Assembly (NCBI GenBank): GCA_964496905.1
Contig: CAZCAQ010000006.1
Coordinates: forward strand, 1-64,000
Length of the DNA stretch: 64,000 nucleotides
Origin: CAZCAQ01 sp964496905
GTDB taxonomy: Bacteria; Patescibacteriota; WWE3; UBA101185; UBA10185
Direction of reading: 5' to 3'
The notes beneath the pieces are model-generated. The model saw only the letters and a program-made list of their open reading frames with translations. It searched no databases and was not told the DNA's origin. How positions within the stretch are numbered: the first letter of the stretch is position 1; every line of letters starts with the position of its first letter. This document shows positions 8,356 through 17,110 of the stretch, piece after piece. The position numbers and the translations under genes are program-made.

Positions 8356-9120
8356 ATGGTTTTAGTACAAGAAGTAGACTTAGCTGTTGAACAAACGAAC
8401 GAAGCTGACTCAAGACCTCTGCTGGAAATAATGGCAGACAGTCCTATCTATGTTGAGAGAGATGCTGCTCAAATTATGTTGGAACGAATCGAAAATGCTG
8501 ACAATTGGTCAATCTCTCCTAGGCAGTTAAGAAATCAAATAGCCAACTATAATGCCTCCTTGTTAGCTCTTCATAAATTAGTGACAAATGAACACATGAC
8601 AGAAGATGAGGAGAAACGAGCTAGAGGTTTACAGGCAGAAGTGTGTGTACACACACTTTTTGGAAACCTTGAAGAATTTGATATTTTCATAAGCCCCGGA
8701 AGTGCATACAGTGATATTAATGGTATAGATTTTGCAATTTCTGTAGGCGACATTATGTATCACATTGACGTTACTACCTCAGAATGGAATGAACTTGCCG
8801 AAAAATACGCACAAAACCACACTGTTGCTATTTTTCCACTTTATGATGATGAAAGGGATGCAAGAGTAGTTCCAGACGGGGAAAAAAAAGATGCATTTAT
8901 TGAATATGCAAATAATCAGCTACCACTAGCAATAAACGCTTATGCATCACTAACTCGACAAGAAGTGCTTGTTAAACTTGCAGACTATAATTGTACATTG
9001 GCAAAAAGGCATGAAAAAAACCCAAACTGGCGAACAGGCGCTCTTAAGTCTAGAGAGTTTTGGGAAAGCATAAGAGCAAATCTAAGCAATAAAACAACCG
9101 AACTGAGCGACTCTCTTTAA
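8356..9120 (+). CDS. hypothetical protein, possible nuclease-like fold
   Basis: A 254-residue soluble protein, helical in the first 100 residues, then a mixed region with DINGIDFAISVGD and YHIDVTTS (D120, D125, D138). The order of an acidic residue in one strand and D-x-T in the next recalls PD-(D/E)XK nucleases, but the lysine is missing, so I only note the resemblance. The ATG at 8356 follows a TAAAGT box (8344-8349) by 6 bases, indicating a leaderless mRNA. Neighbours give no functional hint. Confidence 0.65.
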   Translation: MVLVQEVDLAVEQTNEADSRPLLEIMADSPIYVERDAAQIMLERIENADNWSISPRQLRNQIANYNASLLALHKLVTNEHMTEDEEKRARGLQAEVCVHTLFGNLEEFDIFISPGSAYSDINGIDFAISVGDIMYHIDVTTSEWNELAEKYAQNHTVAIFPLYDDERDARVVPDGEKKDAFIEYANNQLPLAINAYASLTRQEVLVKLADYNCTLAKRHEKNPNWRTGALKSREFWESIRANLSNKTTELSDSL

Positions 9121-9167
9121 TCTGCTAAAATAGATCCACATAAATATTTAAATCGAAAGGATTCTTA

Positions 9168-9599
9168 ATGAAATCAGTTAACGTATATTTAAACTTCCCA
9201 GGAAACACCGAAGAAGCATTTAATTTTTACAAAAGCATATTTGGAGGAGAATTTTCAGCCCTCATGCGCTTTGATGGAACCCCTGAATCAGAAAAACTTT
9301 CCGCAGAAGATAAAAACAAAATCATGCACATTTCCCTTCCAATTGGAAATAATGTGATGCTTATGGCAACCGATGCACTTGAATCAATGGGACAACACCT
9401 TGTGTATGGAAACAACTCTTACATAATAATTTCAACCGACACCAAAGAAGAGGCCGACAAATACTTTACCGCACTTTCCGAAGGCGCAACTATTGAAATG
9501 GCTATGTCAGATACTTTTTGGGGGGCGTATTTTGGATCGCTCAAAGACAAGTACGGTGTGCAGTGGATGATCAACTACGACAAAATAGTTGTTGCATAG
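9168..9599 (+). CDS. VOC family protein, PhnB/YjdN-like
   Basis: A 143-residue protein of the PhnB-like glyoxalase superfamily: opening VNVYLNFPGNTEEAFNFYKSIF in part, then FGGEFSALMRF, HISLPIGNNVMLMATDA, and the closing FWGAYFGSLKDKYGVQWMIN block. The YjdN/PhnB branch is common in bacteria, and no enzymatic activity is established for most members. It has a Shine-Dalgarno (AAAGGA) and a possible TGC-TAAAAT -10 box near 9122-9130, so it carries a leader of about 30 bases. Confidence 0.88.
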   Translation: MKSVNVYLNFPGNTEEAFNFYKSIFGGEFSALMRFDGTPESEKLSAEDKNKIMHISLPIGNNVMLMATDALESMGQHLVYGNNSYIIISTDTKEEADKYFTALSEGATIEMAMSDTFWGAYFGSLKDKYGVQWMINYDKIVVA

Positions 9600-9609
9600 T
9601 TAAGTAAAA

Positions 9610-11163
9610 TTATCGCTGATACAAAAACAGTTTTGGATTTACATAAAAGTTAAAAGGGTAGTTAATTACTTTTTCTTCGACCAAGCTGCGGCAACATTCT
9701 TTTTTGCTAAGTATTTCTGGTGAATCATAAGAAACTAAATAAATGGGGTAAGCTGTATCCAAACCAACGGAATAAGTTTTGTTCCACGTTCTTGTTACAA
9801 TCAAGTCAGAAGGCTCAAGCTGTTCTTGTTCCATAAGACTAAATCCCCTATTCCATGCAAACTGTCTAACCAATACAAAATCCCATGAAAATTGATAAGC
9901 CAATAACATAATAAAAGCAACGTATACAGCCATAATACCTTGCTGAATTTTAGTAAATTTTGTATTTTTTCCAACTACAAACAAAATAAAAATTAGTAAA
10001 AATACTGTTAAATACCTATCAAAAATTTTTGTCAAAAACAAAAGCGTTAATGTGTAAACGCCTAAAAAAGCTCCAAAAAACCCAAACAACTTTTTAAAGC
10101 TAGCAAATACAGCAACTAAAACAAGCGGCGCTAGTAATACGGCTATTGCTTGCCAATAATAATATAGCTTGTGAATACCAATAAAATGGTATTTTGTCCC
10201 ATGCATATCTGAATTAAAAAAACCAGTACGTTCAACCGTGTTTCCTATAAATGGAAATTCACCCTTGTTTAGTAAATCGGGATTTGCTTTTGTATAAAAA
10301 AATCCAAAAAATACAATGTAACAAACTGCAGTTAGAAGTAAAAACCTTTTATTAGTCACTAAGTCTTTGCGTGCAAATCCCAAAATTAGCGGAAACAAAT
10401 ATGCGCTAAAAGTAACCAACAAACCAAAGATCAAAGTAATAAAGTACACACTGTCGCGCGCTTTATTTAAATCAACACCCTTATAACTATAAGAGTCGTT
10501 TGAAAGAAAATAAACATAGTAAAAACCAATTAAAGCAGCAGTTATACCCATTTGCACAAAAAAGTATGTGTACCTTTTTTTGAGCAAAAGTACAAAAGCA
10601 AACGCTCCACACGAAAAAATCGAAAATTGTCTTACAAAAAAGCCAAGTACCATAAAAACATTAAATAATACAAATGGCTTTTTACTTGGATTTTCTTCAA
10701 AACTTAAGTAAAAATAAATACTCAACAGCAAAAAAAACAAAAAGTAATTCTCGGTCATAAATCCCAAGCTTGAATAAATATAAATTGGATTAAACAGTAA
10801 TAACCCACTTAAAATAGTGCTTTCAACTACAGTTCTTTTGTAAAACTTAAACAGAATGCATGCCAAAATAAAGCCATTTAAAGCAGAAATAAACGCCGTA
10901 AGTGACGGTATACTACTAAACGAAAAAACAGAAGCAAACCCCAGTGCCATTAAACCTTGGGTATAAAACAACGGCGCTGACTTACCAAAAATCTGAATTG
11001 GGTTTTGCGAAAAATCACCAGCTATATAACTGCGCACAGCGCGATAAAATGCCCAGTCGTCATTTTGCTCAAAATTTATCTTGGTAGACAAAAACAACAT
11101 AAAAATTCCAAAAACTATGGGCACAACGCTAAGCAGCAAAATGTTTCTGTATCGATGTATCAT
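9610..11163 (-). CDS. ArnT/PMT-like membrane glycosyltransferase (GT-C)
   Basis: A polytopic membrane protein of 517 residues with about eleven to twelve hydrophobic segments. After the first membrane segment comes FEQNDDWAFYRAV, whose paired acidic residues sit where GT39/ArnT-type enzymes have the catalytic DD/DE motif in the first extracytoplasmic loop. Such enzymes move sugars from polyprenyl-phosphate carriers onto protein or glycan acceptors at the outer face of the membrane. The gene is divergent from the FAD oxidoreductase at 11184 with only about 20 bases between starts, so they share a promoter region. Confidence 0.8.
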   Translation of the reverse strand: MIHRYRNILLLSVVPIVFGIFMLFLSTKINFEQNDDWAFYRAVRSYIAGDFSQNPIQIFGKSAPLFYTQGLMALGFASVFSFSSIPSLTAFISALNGFILACILFKFYKRTVVESTILSGLLLFNPIYIYSSLGFMTENYFLFFLLLSIYFYLSFEENPSKKPFVLFNVFMVLGFFVRQFSIFSCGAFAFVLLLKKRYTYFFVQMGITAALIGFYYVYFLSNDSYSYKGVDLNKARDSVYFITLIFGLLVTFSAYLFPLILGFARKDLVTNKRFLLLTAVCYIVFFGFFYTKANPDLLNKGEFPFIGNTVERTGFFNSDMHGTKYHFIGIHKLYYYWQAIAVLLAPLVLVAVFASFKKLFGFFGAFLGVYTLTLLFLTKIFDRYLTVFLLIFILFVVGKNTKFTKIQQGIMAVYVAFIMLLAYQFSWDFVLVRQFAWNRGFSLMEQEQLEPSDLIVTRTWNKTYSVGLDTAYPIYLVSYDSPEILSKKECCRSLVEEKVINYPFNFYVNPKLFLYQR

Positions 11164-11183
11164 GTGAGATAATTATGCCACTT

Positions 11184-12770
11184 ATGGAGGAAAATAAGAA
11201 AGCAATAATCATTGGCGCTGGACCAGCAGGATTAACTGCAGCTTACGAACTTGTGACAAAATCAAACATTGCGCCAATAATCTTTGAACTATCTGGGGAT
11301 ATTGGCGGAATCTCAAAAACAACAAACTACAAAGACAATAGAATAGACTTAGGTGGCCATAGATTTTTTTCTAAATCCGACAGGGTAATGAATTGGTGGC
11401 AAACTATTCTTCCGCTAGAAGTACCTAAAGATATTGAACGTGACCGCATAGATTTAACATATCATAATAAAAAAACGACCTTAAATATAAACAAAGAAAC
11501 GGTAGAAGATACCGACAAAGCCTTTATTTTGCGTCGAAGATACTCAAGCATTTACTATAGAGGAAAGTTTTTTGACTACCCTATTACTCTTAGCTTTAAA
11601 ACCCTAAAAGATTTAGGCTTTGCAAAATCCGTCAAAATAATTGTAAGTTATGCTTTGGCACGTATTAGTCCAATTAAACCAGTTGTTTCACTTGAAGATT
11701 TTTATATAAATTCTTTTGGCAAAGAGCTTTATCAAACCTTTTTTAAAAGTTACACCGAAAAGCTTTGGGGAACTCCTCCAAGCAAAATTAGTGCAGAATG
11801 GGGAGCTCAACGTGTAAAAGGCGTTTCTATAAGAAAGGTACTTACAACGGCCTTAAAATCGATTTTTGCCAAAGATGGAAGTATTGATCAAAAAAAGACT
11901 GAAACCAGCCTAATTCAGCGCTTTTTATATCCAAAAAAAGGTCCAGGGCAATTGTGGGAAGAAGTAGCAGATAAAGTTCAAGCGCAAGGTGGAAAAATTT
12001 ACTTAGGGCACAAGGTAGTTGGATTTAAGCATGAGAATGGGCTAATTAAAAAAATATTAGTTATGCAAAACGATTCCCAACAAATACAAGAATACGAAGC
12101 AGATTACATAATTTCAACAATGCCTGTAAAAGAATTAATAAAAGGCCTAAACCCTCCAGCGCCACAAAATGTTACACAAGTTGCGCAAGGCCTTGAATAC
12201 CGAGATTTTATAACCGTTGGAGTTTTGGCCAATAAATTAAAGCGCGCCAACACTTCAAAAGTTGAAACTTATAACAATTTAATTCCAGATAACTGGCTTT
12301 ACATTCACGAGCCGGGAGTAAAAATGTGCAGAGTTCAAATTTTTAATAATTGGAGCTCGTACATGGTTGCAGACTTAGACAAAGTTTGGATGGGGCTTGA
12401 ATACGTTTGCAGCGAAAAAGACGACTTGTGGAAAATGTCTGATGACGACTTGGTAAAGTTTGGCGTTGAAGAACTTGAAAAAATAGGCCTACTTGATAAA
12501 GCAGATTTTGTAGACGGAACTGTTTTACGCATGCCAAAAGCTTACCCAGGATACTTTGGAACTTACAAAGACTTTGACGTCATTAAAAAGTATGTTAATG
12601 GTTTTGACAATTTGTACCTAGTTGGCCGAAATGGAATGCACAGGTACAACAACCAAGATCATTCAATGCTAACTGCTATGGAAACTGTTGAGCAAATTAT
12701 AAATGGCAAGCACGACCGTGAAAAAATTTGGAATATAAATACTGAAGAAGATTATCACGAGGAAAAATAA
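11184..12770 (+). CDS. NAD(P)/FAD-dependent oxidoreductase, HemY/Glf-like
   Basis: A Rossmann FAD-binding motif is at the N-terminus (AIIIGAGPAGLTAAYEL), followed by GGHRFFSKSDRVMNWW and a C-terminal FAD-contact block (NLYLVGRNGMHRYNNQDHS). The family is the amine-oxidase-like COG1232 group, which includes protoporphyrinogen oxidases and is close to UDP-galactopyranose mutases. Members next to glycosyltransferases are usually thought to act in sugar metabolism; heme synthesis is unlikely given the context. The frame also allows an ATG at 11175, but the ATG at 11184 leaves room for a GATAAT -10 box (11168-11173). It is followed after two bases by the nuclease gene. Confidence 0.82.
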   Translation: MEENKKAIIIGAGPAGLTAAYELVTKSNIAPIIFELSGDIGGISKTTNYKDNRIDLGGHRFFSKSDRVMNWWQTILPLEVPKDIERDRIDLTYHNKKTTLNINKETVEDTDKAFILRRRYSSIYYRGKFFDYPITLSFKTLKDLGFAKSVKIIVSYALARISPIKPVVSLEDFYINSFGKELYQTFFKSYTEKLWGTPPSKISAEWGAQRVKGVSIRKVLTTALKSIFAKDGSIDQKKTETSLIQRFLYPKKGPGQLWEEVADKVQAQGGKIYLGHKVVGFKHENGLIKKILVMQNDSQQIQEYEADYIISTMPVKELIKGLNPPAPQNVTQVAQGLEYRDFITVGVLANKLKRANTSKVETYNNLIPDNWLYIHEPGVKMCRVQIFNNWSSYMVADLDKVWMGLEYVCSEKDDLWKMSDDDLVKFGVEELEKIGLLDKADFVDGTVLRMPKAYPGYFGTYKDFDVIKKYVNGFDNLYLVGRNGMHRYNNQDHSMLTAMETVEQIINGKHDREKIWNINTEEDYHEEK

Positions 12771-12772
12771 GG

Positions 12773-13309
12773 ATGAGATCCGTCAAATCTGCTCAGATTT
12801 TATTAGGCGTTGCTGTCACTTTTTATTTTTCAGCCTTACTTGCTTTCTTAATCACAAATAAGGATGTACAAATTGACTTCCCTTCGCCCGAGCAACCGGA
12901 GGTTGCTCCTTCAAACCGCCAACGCGCTACCGTCACCAGAATTATCGATGGCGACACAATAGAACTTTCAACAGGCCAAAAGTTGCGCTACATAGGGATA
13001 GATACTCCAGAAATAACTGGCGAGGATGAATGCTTTGCTCAACAAGCTGCCTCCAAAAATGCGGAACTTGTTTTAAACAAGCAGGTTGAACTTGAAAAAG
13101 ACGTTTCCGAAACTGATAGATATGGCCGGTTGCTCCGCTACGTTTACCTTGAAGGCAATATGGTAAACGAAATCTTGGTTACGCAAGGCTATGCCAAAGC
13201 CTCAACCTATCCGCCTGATGTAAAACACAAAGATTTATTCTTGCAGGCGCAAAAAACTGCAATGAATGCAAAAAAAGGCTTATGGGGACCAGCCTGTGCA
13301 GGAAAATAG
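12773..13309 (+). CDS. thermonuclease family (staphylococcal nuclease-like) protein
   Basis: An N-terminal membrane anchor or signal peptide (about residues 7-27) is followed by a Staphylococcus nuclease homologue domain (about 50-176). Visible motifs are VTRIIDGDTIEL, LRYIGIDTPE (supplying the catalytic Arg and Glu), and ETDRYGRLLRYVY (second catalytic Arg). The family cuts DNA and RNA with calcium. It probably works outside the membrane, for nucleic-acid scavenging or DNA processing. The ATG lies two bases after the stop of the oxidoreductase gene, so the pair forms an operon. Confidence 0.9.
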   Translation: MRSVKSAQILLGVAVTFYFSALLAFLITNKDVQIDFPSPEQPEVAPSNRQRATVTRIIDGDTIELSTGQKLRYIGIDTPEITGEDECFAQQAASKNAELVLNKQVELEKDVSETDRYGRLLRYVYLEGNMVNEILVTQGYAKASTYPPDVKHKDLFLQAQKTAMNAKKGLWGPACAGK

Positions 13310-13328
13310 TGCTAGAATTTATTAAATG
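13310..13328 (+). promoter_or_regulatory. extended -10 promoter, leaderless start at 13326
   Basis: TGC-TAGAAT (13310-13318), a 7-base spacer, then ATG at 13326. Confidence 0.6.
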
Positions 13329-13685
13329 TACCATCCGTTTTGGAAATTTTTTAACATTTTTTTAAAAAGCACGTTAATTGCCGGTTTTGCAGTTTCTTTG
13401 TTATTTAACTTACAAAGCGTTGCAGGCAAAGGAATGGAATTTAGAGCTCCGTTTTTTATTTTAGGCTCTTTTTTGATTTTTTTTATTTCTCGCTTTAAAA
13501 AGTGGCCAACATATCCGCACGCTGCAGACGCACTTTTTACCATTCCGTTTGTATTAGACACTTACGGCAACATTTTTGGCTTTTTTGATAGCTGGCGTTT
13601 TTATGACGATTTAATTCACGCAATCAATTGGTTGTGTTTTGTAATGGTTTTTCAGTTTTTTAACGCGCACAAGTTCTTCAAGTGA
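13326..13685 (+). CDS. small membrane protein, DUF2238-like
   Basis: A 119-residue protein with four hydrophobic segments. The C-terminal half contains VLDTYGNIFGFFDSWRFYDD followed by LIHAINW, which matches the D-x-YG and D-D-x-x-H pattern of DUF2238/YjdF-like membrane proteins. Function unknown. Its last 75 bases overlap the 3' end of the convergent gene at 13611; both frames look real. It has its own leaderless promoter and is not part of the preceding operon. Confidence 0.7.
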   Translation: MYHPFWKFFNIFLKSTLIAGFAVSLLFNLQSVAGKGMEFRAPFFILGSFLIFFISRFKKWPTYPHAADALFTIPFVLDTYGNIFGFFDSWRFYDDLIHAINWLCFVMVFQFFNAHKFFK

Positions 13686-14066
13686 AAGCTCATCTTTTAA
13701 ATAATTTGTGTATAACGAAAGCTCAATTGCAGCAACGTCGTGATAAAAATGCGACGAAGAAATGCTCTCCCTAGTTGTACCGGGTTTAAGATGGCGCACG
13801 ACAAAAGCTTCTGTTGGTTCATTATAGTTGGAACTCTCCATTGAATTAACAGTATCGGCTGATTCAAGTGTAGTGGGCATTTTTACAAATAGATTCTCAG
13901 GTCGTAATTCGGCTGGCTGCATCTTTTGTTTAAACTGCCTAACTACAGGCATTTTGAACATTTTTTCAAATACACCGCTTGGTGCTATTGAATTTAAAGA
14001 ATTTGAAACTTCGGGTGATTGTTGCGCAGCTTCGCTAGACGCGTTTTCTTCTTCGGGCAGGCTCAT
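13611..14066 (-). CDS. hypothetical protein, 151 aa
   Basis: A soluble, partly disordered protein with an acidic, Ser/Gln-rich N-terminus and a helical C-terminus (IELSLYTNYLKDELSLEELVRVKKLKNH in short pieces). No family recognised. The ATG at 14066 follows a TACACT box (reverse strand, 14074-14079) by 7 bases, which supports a real leaderless gene. Its 3' end overlaps the convergent gene at 13326 by 75 bases. Confidence 0.6.
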   Translation of the reverse strand: MSLPEEENASSEAAQQSPEVSNSLNSIAPSGVFEKMFKMPVVRQFKQKMQPAELRPENLFVKMPTTLESADTVNSMESSNYNEPTEAFVVRHLKPGTTRESISSSHFYHDVAAIELSLYTNYLKDELSLEELVRVKKLKNHYKTQPIDCVN

Positions 14067-14111
14067 TATCAATAGTGTAGCGGTTTTAATGTTTTACTGT
14101 CAAAAATTCTG

Positions 14112-14126
14112 TATAATGCGCGTGTG
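14112..14126 (+). promoter_or_regulatory. -10 box with leaderless GTG start
   Basis: TATAAT (14112-14117), a 6-base spacer, then GTG at 14124. It decides the start of the 693-residue protein. Confidence 0.6.
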
Positions 14127-16205
14127 CAAACACAGATAAACGAAACCACGATTACAAAACTTATGCGAGTATTAATTGTTTGGGCAGTCCAATCTGTGGC
14201 GCTTTTGGTGGTTATTGTTCTAACTCAAGATAAAATAGAAGTCTCACGCTATGGTTCGGGTTATATTTTGGCATTTGTGGCAATTTTAGGACTTTTAAAT
14301 GCACTCATTTGGCCTTTGATCACCAAGGTTATGTTGCCCTTTACAGTTTACACTTTAGGCCTTGCAACATTTGTATTTAATGGAATTATGATTAGCCTTG
14401 TGGCAGGTTTAATGGAAGGTGTTGAAATTGGAAGTTTTTGGGATAGTGTTTCAGTTGCCTTTTGGCTCACAATAGTTAACACGTTATTTTCTACCCTCTT
14501 ATCAATTGACGACTCAGATTCCTTTTTTAGAAACTCATTAAAAAAGGCTATGACAAAGCAATACACTCCAGATACTTCAAAAGATGGAGTTATTTTTTTG
14601 GAAATTGATGGTCTTGCAGAGCCAATTTTAAAGCGCGCAATGGAACAAGGCCATATGCCTAACTTGGCAAGATGGTACAACGAAGGCAAATATAAGTTGA
14701 TTCAGTGGGAGCCTGATTGGTCTTCACAAACTGGTGCAAGCCAAGCGGGAATTTTACTTGGAAGCAATGTAAACATTCCTGGTTTTAGATGGGTGGATAA
14801 AGCAAATAACTGCAAAATTGTTGAATCAAACGGTGCAAAAGACGCTCCTTTAATTGAAGCGCAACATTCATCAGGTAATGGTTTGCTAAAAAATAACGGA
14901 GCAAGTAGGTCAAATCTGTTTTCGGGTGAATCCGACGATAACATGTTTACATTTAGTACGTTGACTGGAATTAAAAAGCTATACAACAAAGGGTATTATT
15001 CATTTTTTTCAAAACCATATAACTACGTTCGTACAATTATGTTTACAGTTTGGGACGCAATTAAGGACATTCAAAACAGAAGATATCAAGTTAAGCACAA
15101 CGTTATGCCTCGCAACGAAAAAAAGCGAAAAGGAGCATATCCACTTATGCGAGCATTTACTACAGTTTTTTTGCGAGATTTAACAATTTACACCTTAATA
15201 GGCGATATTTATGCAGGGCAAAAAACTGCGATTTATGCAACTTTTGTAGGTTACGATGAAGTTGCCCATCACAGCGGAATTGACGATCCTGATGCTTTTT
15301 ATACACTTAAAATGCTAGATAAACAGTTTGGCAAGTTGGAGCTTGCATCTCATGATGCAGCCAGAAAATACCATTTTGTAGTTTTGTCAGATCATGGACA
15401 AACAAAAGGCTCAACGTTTAAACAACGCTATCACATGACTTTGGAAGACCTGGTGCGCAGCGCTCTTCCTAAGAACGTTGAATCAATAAGCATTACCGAA
15501 TCAAACGAAGGCTTGGGTCATGTAAACGCAGTTTTCACCGAATATGCATCTGATCCAAGTACTTTGGCAGGAAAAACAATAAATAAAACAATGAAGAAAA
15601 ATATAGATGACGGCGTAATTGAAATTGGGGCCACCAAAGAAGTTAGCAAGCTGGAAGAAAAAGTAGAAGTAGCGAAACCAGAAGTTATAGTTTTAGCATC
15701 AAGAAACCTTGGACTTATTTATTTTACAAACAAAACACACCGCTTAACTTTGGAAGAAATTGACAAAGAATACCCAGAAATGATTAAAACTTTAACGCAA
15801 CATGAAGGTATTGGTTTTATCATGATTCAGTCCTCTCAACATGGTCCAGTGGTAATTGGGAAAAACGGTAGATACTTTTTGGACTCAAACAAAATTGAAG
15901 GCGAAAACCCATTAGCCACATTTGGCCCAAATGCACCACGTCATGTAAAGCGCTCTAGTACTTTCAACAATGTCGCGGACATTATGGTAAATAGCTTTTA
16001 TAAACCCGATACTAATGAAGGTGCCGCGTTTGAAGAGCTCATTGGTTTTCATGGCGGACTCGGCGGAACTCAAACACAACCTTTTGTAATGTATCCAGCA
16101 GATTGGCAAGATCCAGCAGAACATATTATTGGCGCCGAAAACGTTCATAAAGTTTTGCATGGCTGGGTCGACACAGCTACATCAACAAAAACTCAAGAAA
16201 ACTGA
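14124..16205 (+). CDS. holin-like membrane domain fused to alkaline-phosphatase-type hydrolase
   Basis: The first 130 residues form four membrane segments of the phage-holin superfamily IV / DUF4233-like type (AFVAILGLLNALIWPLITK is diagnostic). The rest (about 150-690) is an alkaline-phosphatase-superfamily hydrolase: GVIFLEIDGLAEPIL with the first metal Asp, DWSSQTGASQAGILLGS with the nucleophile Thr/Ser, YDEVAHHSG and LSDHGQTKGS with further metal ligands, and a late GFHGGLGG. The active domain probably faces outside. The likely start is GTG at 14124, because TATAAT (14112-14117) lies 6 bases upstream; this puts a GTG at the 5' end of a leaderless mRNA. Substrate unknown; phosphodiester or nucleotide substrates are possible. 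Confidence 0.85.
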   Translation: MQTQINETTITKLMRVLIVWAVQSVALLVVIVLTQDKIEVSRYGSGYILAFVAILGLLNALIWPLITKVMLPFTVYTLGLATFVFNGIMISLVAGLMEGVEIGSFWDSVSVAFWLTIVNTLFSTLLSIDDSDSFFRNSLKKAMTKQYTPDTSKDGVIFLEIDGLAEPILKRAMEQGHMPNLARWYNEGKYKLIQWEPDWSSQTGASQAGILLGSNVNIPGFRWVDKANNCKIVESNGAKDAPLIEAQHSSGNGLLKNNGASRSNLFSGESDDNMFTFSTLTGIKKLYNKGYYSFFSKPYNYVRTIMFTVWDAIKDIQNRRYQVKHNVMPRNEKKRKGAYPLMRAFTTVFLRDLTIYTLIGDIYAGQKTAIYATFVGYDEVAHHSGIDDPDAFYTLKMLDKQFGKLELASHDAARKYHFVVLSDHGQTKGSTFKQRYHMTLEDLVRSALPKNVESISITESNEGLGHVNAVFTEYASDPSTLAGKTINKTMKKNIDDGVIEIGATKEVSKLEEKVEVAKPEVIVLASRNLGLIYFTNKTHRLTLEEIDKEYPEMIKTLTQHEGIGFIMIQSSQHGPVVIGKNGRYFLDSNKIEGENPLATFGPNAPRHVKRSSTFNNVADIMVNSFYKPDTNEGAAFEELIGFHGGLGGTQTQPFVMYPADWQDPAEHIIGAENVHKVLHGWVDTATSTKTQEN

Positions 16206-16273
16206 TATAATTGAGCAAGTATTTTTTACTGTAACTATTAAATTGATACAGGTTTGATCGGAGGTGCATTTTT

Positions 16274-16438
16274 TTGAAGTTCTATAATGTTAAAACTAAA
16301 CAGTCAGTAGAAGTTGACGACAGCAAAGTAACAGTAGTAACCACAAAAAACGGCCGTAAGGCAGGTCAAGCAGAGGTCGATGGTATGAAGTTGTTCAAGT
16401 TTTTGGGTAAAGAAGATCTAGCAAGACTAGGCGCCTAG
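16274..16438 (+). CDS. 54-aa DUF5679-like protein lacking the cysteines
   Basis: A short gene with a TTG start and a strong Shine-Dalgarno (GGAGGTG, 16260-16266). The product opens MKFYNVKTKQSVEVDD, continues KVTVVTTKNGRKAGQAEVDG and ends KLFKFLGKEDLARLGA. The order matches the small zinc-ribbon family DUF5679 (K-x-K-x-x-x-x-V, then T-x-KNGR, then G-x-x-x-F-x-x-L), but all four metal-binding cysteines are absent. The match is from memory of the family pattern. It sits alone between the holin-phosphatase and two terminators, so it is an independent short transcript or the end of the upstream one. Confidence 0.7.
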   Translation: MKFYNVKTKQSVEVDDSKVTVVTTKNGRKAGQAEVDGMKLFKFLGKEDLARLGA

Positions 16439-16488
16439 TTTTTTTATTAGTTTATTTAACTAAGTATTTTAATTTGATCTTTGTAAAG

Positions 16489-16514
16489 CTCCACGTTTAA
16501 AAGCGTGGAGTTTT
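16489..16514 (+). terminator. rho-independent terminator
   Basis: CTCCACG (16489-16495) and CGTGGAG (16504-16510) form a 7-bp stem with an 8-base loop, followed by TTTT. It should end the transcript of the gene at 16274. Confidence 0.75.
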
Positions 16515-16540
16515 AGGTTTAGGTAATTGATACACTAATT

Positions 16541-16567
16541 TAAAAAGGGCGCCAATTACGGCGCCCT
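16541..16567 (-). terminator. terminator of the DUF5684 gene
   Basis: AGGGCGCC (16546-16553) pairs with GGCGCCCT (16560-16567) around a 6-base loop. On the reverse strand it is followed by TTTTTA, so it terminates the gene at 16592-17110. Confidence 0.75.
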
Positions 16568-16591
16568 ATAATTTTAGTTGTAACTAAATTC

Positions 16592-17110
16592 TTATGCTTG
16601 TGGTTGACTCATTGGGTCTGTAGGCATTGGTGCTGGCTCACTTGGAGCTGGTGTTGCTGGTGCTGGGTTGCTTGGCATAGGTGCTGGACTGCTGGAGGCA
16701 CTTGCACCTGCTAATTGGTACTGTGAAGAACCAAAACCCAAAATTAACAAGAAAATTATCGAGAAAAAGATTAGACCTAGCGTGAAACCCACACCATGTC
16801 CAAATGCTTTAGATAGGTCGTTTAAAACAACTATCCACACAACAAGATTCACAAAAGGTATAAAGAACAACAGGAACCACCAGCCGGGGCGACCTGCGAT
16901 CTTGATCATAACGTAGGTGCTATAAATTGGAATAATTGCTTCCCACCATTCTCGTCCTGCCTTTTGAAAAATTTTAACGAGTGCAACTATATAAACTACA
17001 AAAACCGCTAAATAAACTAGCGAACCCATTAACCCAATACCTGCTGCAGCACCTGCGCCAGCATCATTCATCATGTATGGATCTGAATATAAATTTGCTT
17101 GAAATAACAT
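16592..17110 (-). CDS. DUF5684 family membrane protein
   Basis: A 172-residue membrane protein with segments near residues 22-45, 65-90 and 95-118, and the DUF5684 signature WWEAIIPIYSTYVMIKIAGR and PGWWFLLFFIPFVNLVVWI. The C-terminal tail is a low-complexity Pro/Ala/Ser linker (PAPSEPAPMPTDPMSQP). The family is often found near or fused to signal-peptidase-like genes, but its role is unknown. I place the start at the ATG at 17110: a Shine-Dalgarno AAAGGAAA lies before it, and the longer frame to 17185 lacks support. Confidence 0.85.
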   Translation of the reverse strand: MLFQANLYSDPYMMNDAGAGAAAGIGLMGSLVYLAVFVVYIVALVKIFQKAGREWWEAIIPIYSTYVMIKIAGRPGWWFLLFFIPFVNLVVWIVVLNDLSKAFGHGVGFTLGLIFFSIIFLLILGFGSSQYQLAGASASSSPAPMPSNPAPATPAPSEPAPMPTDPMSQPQA

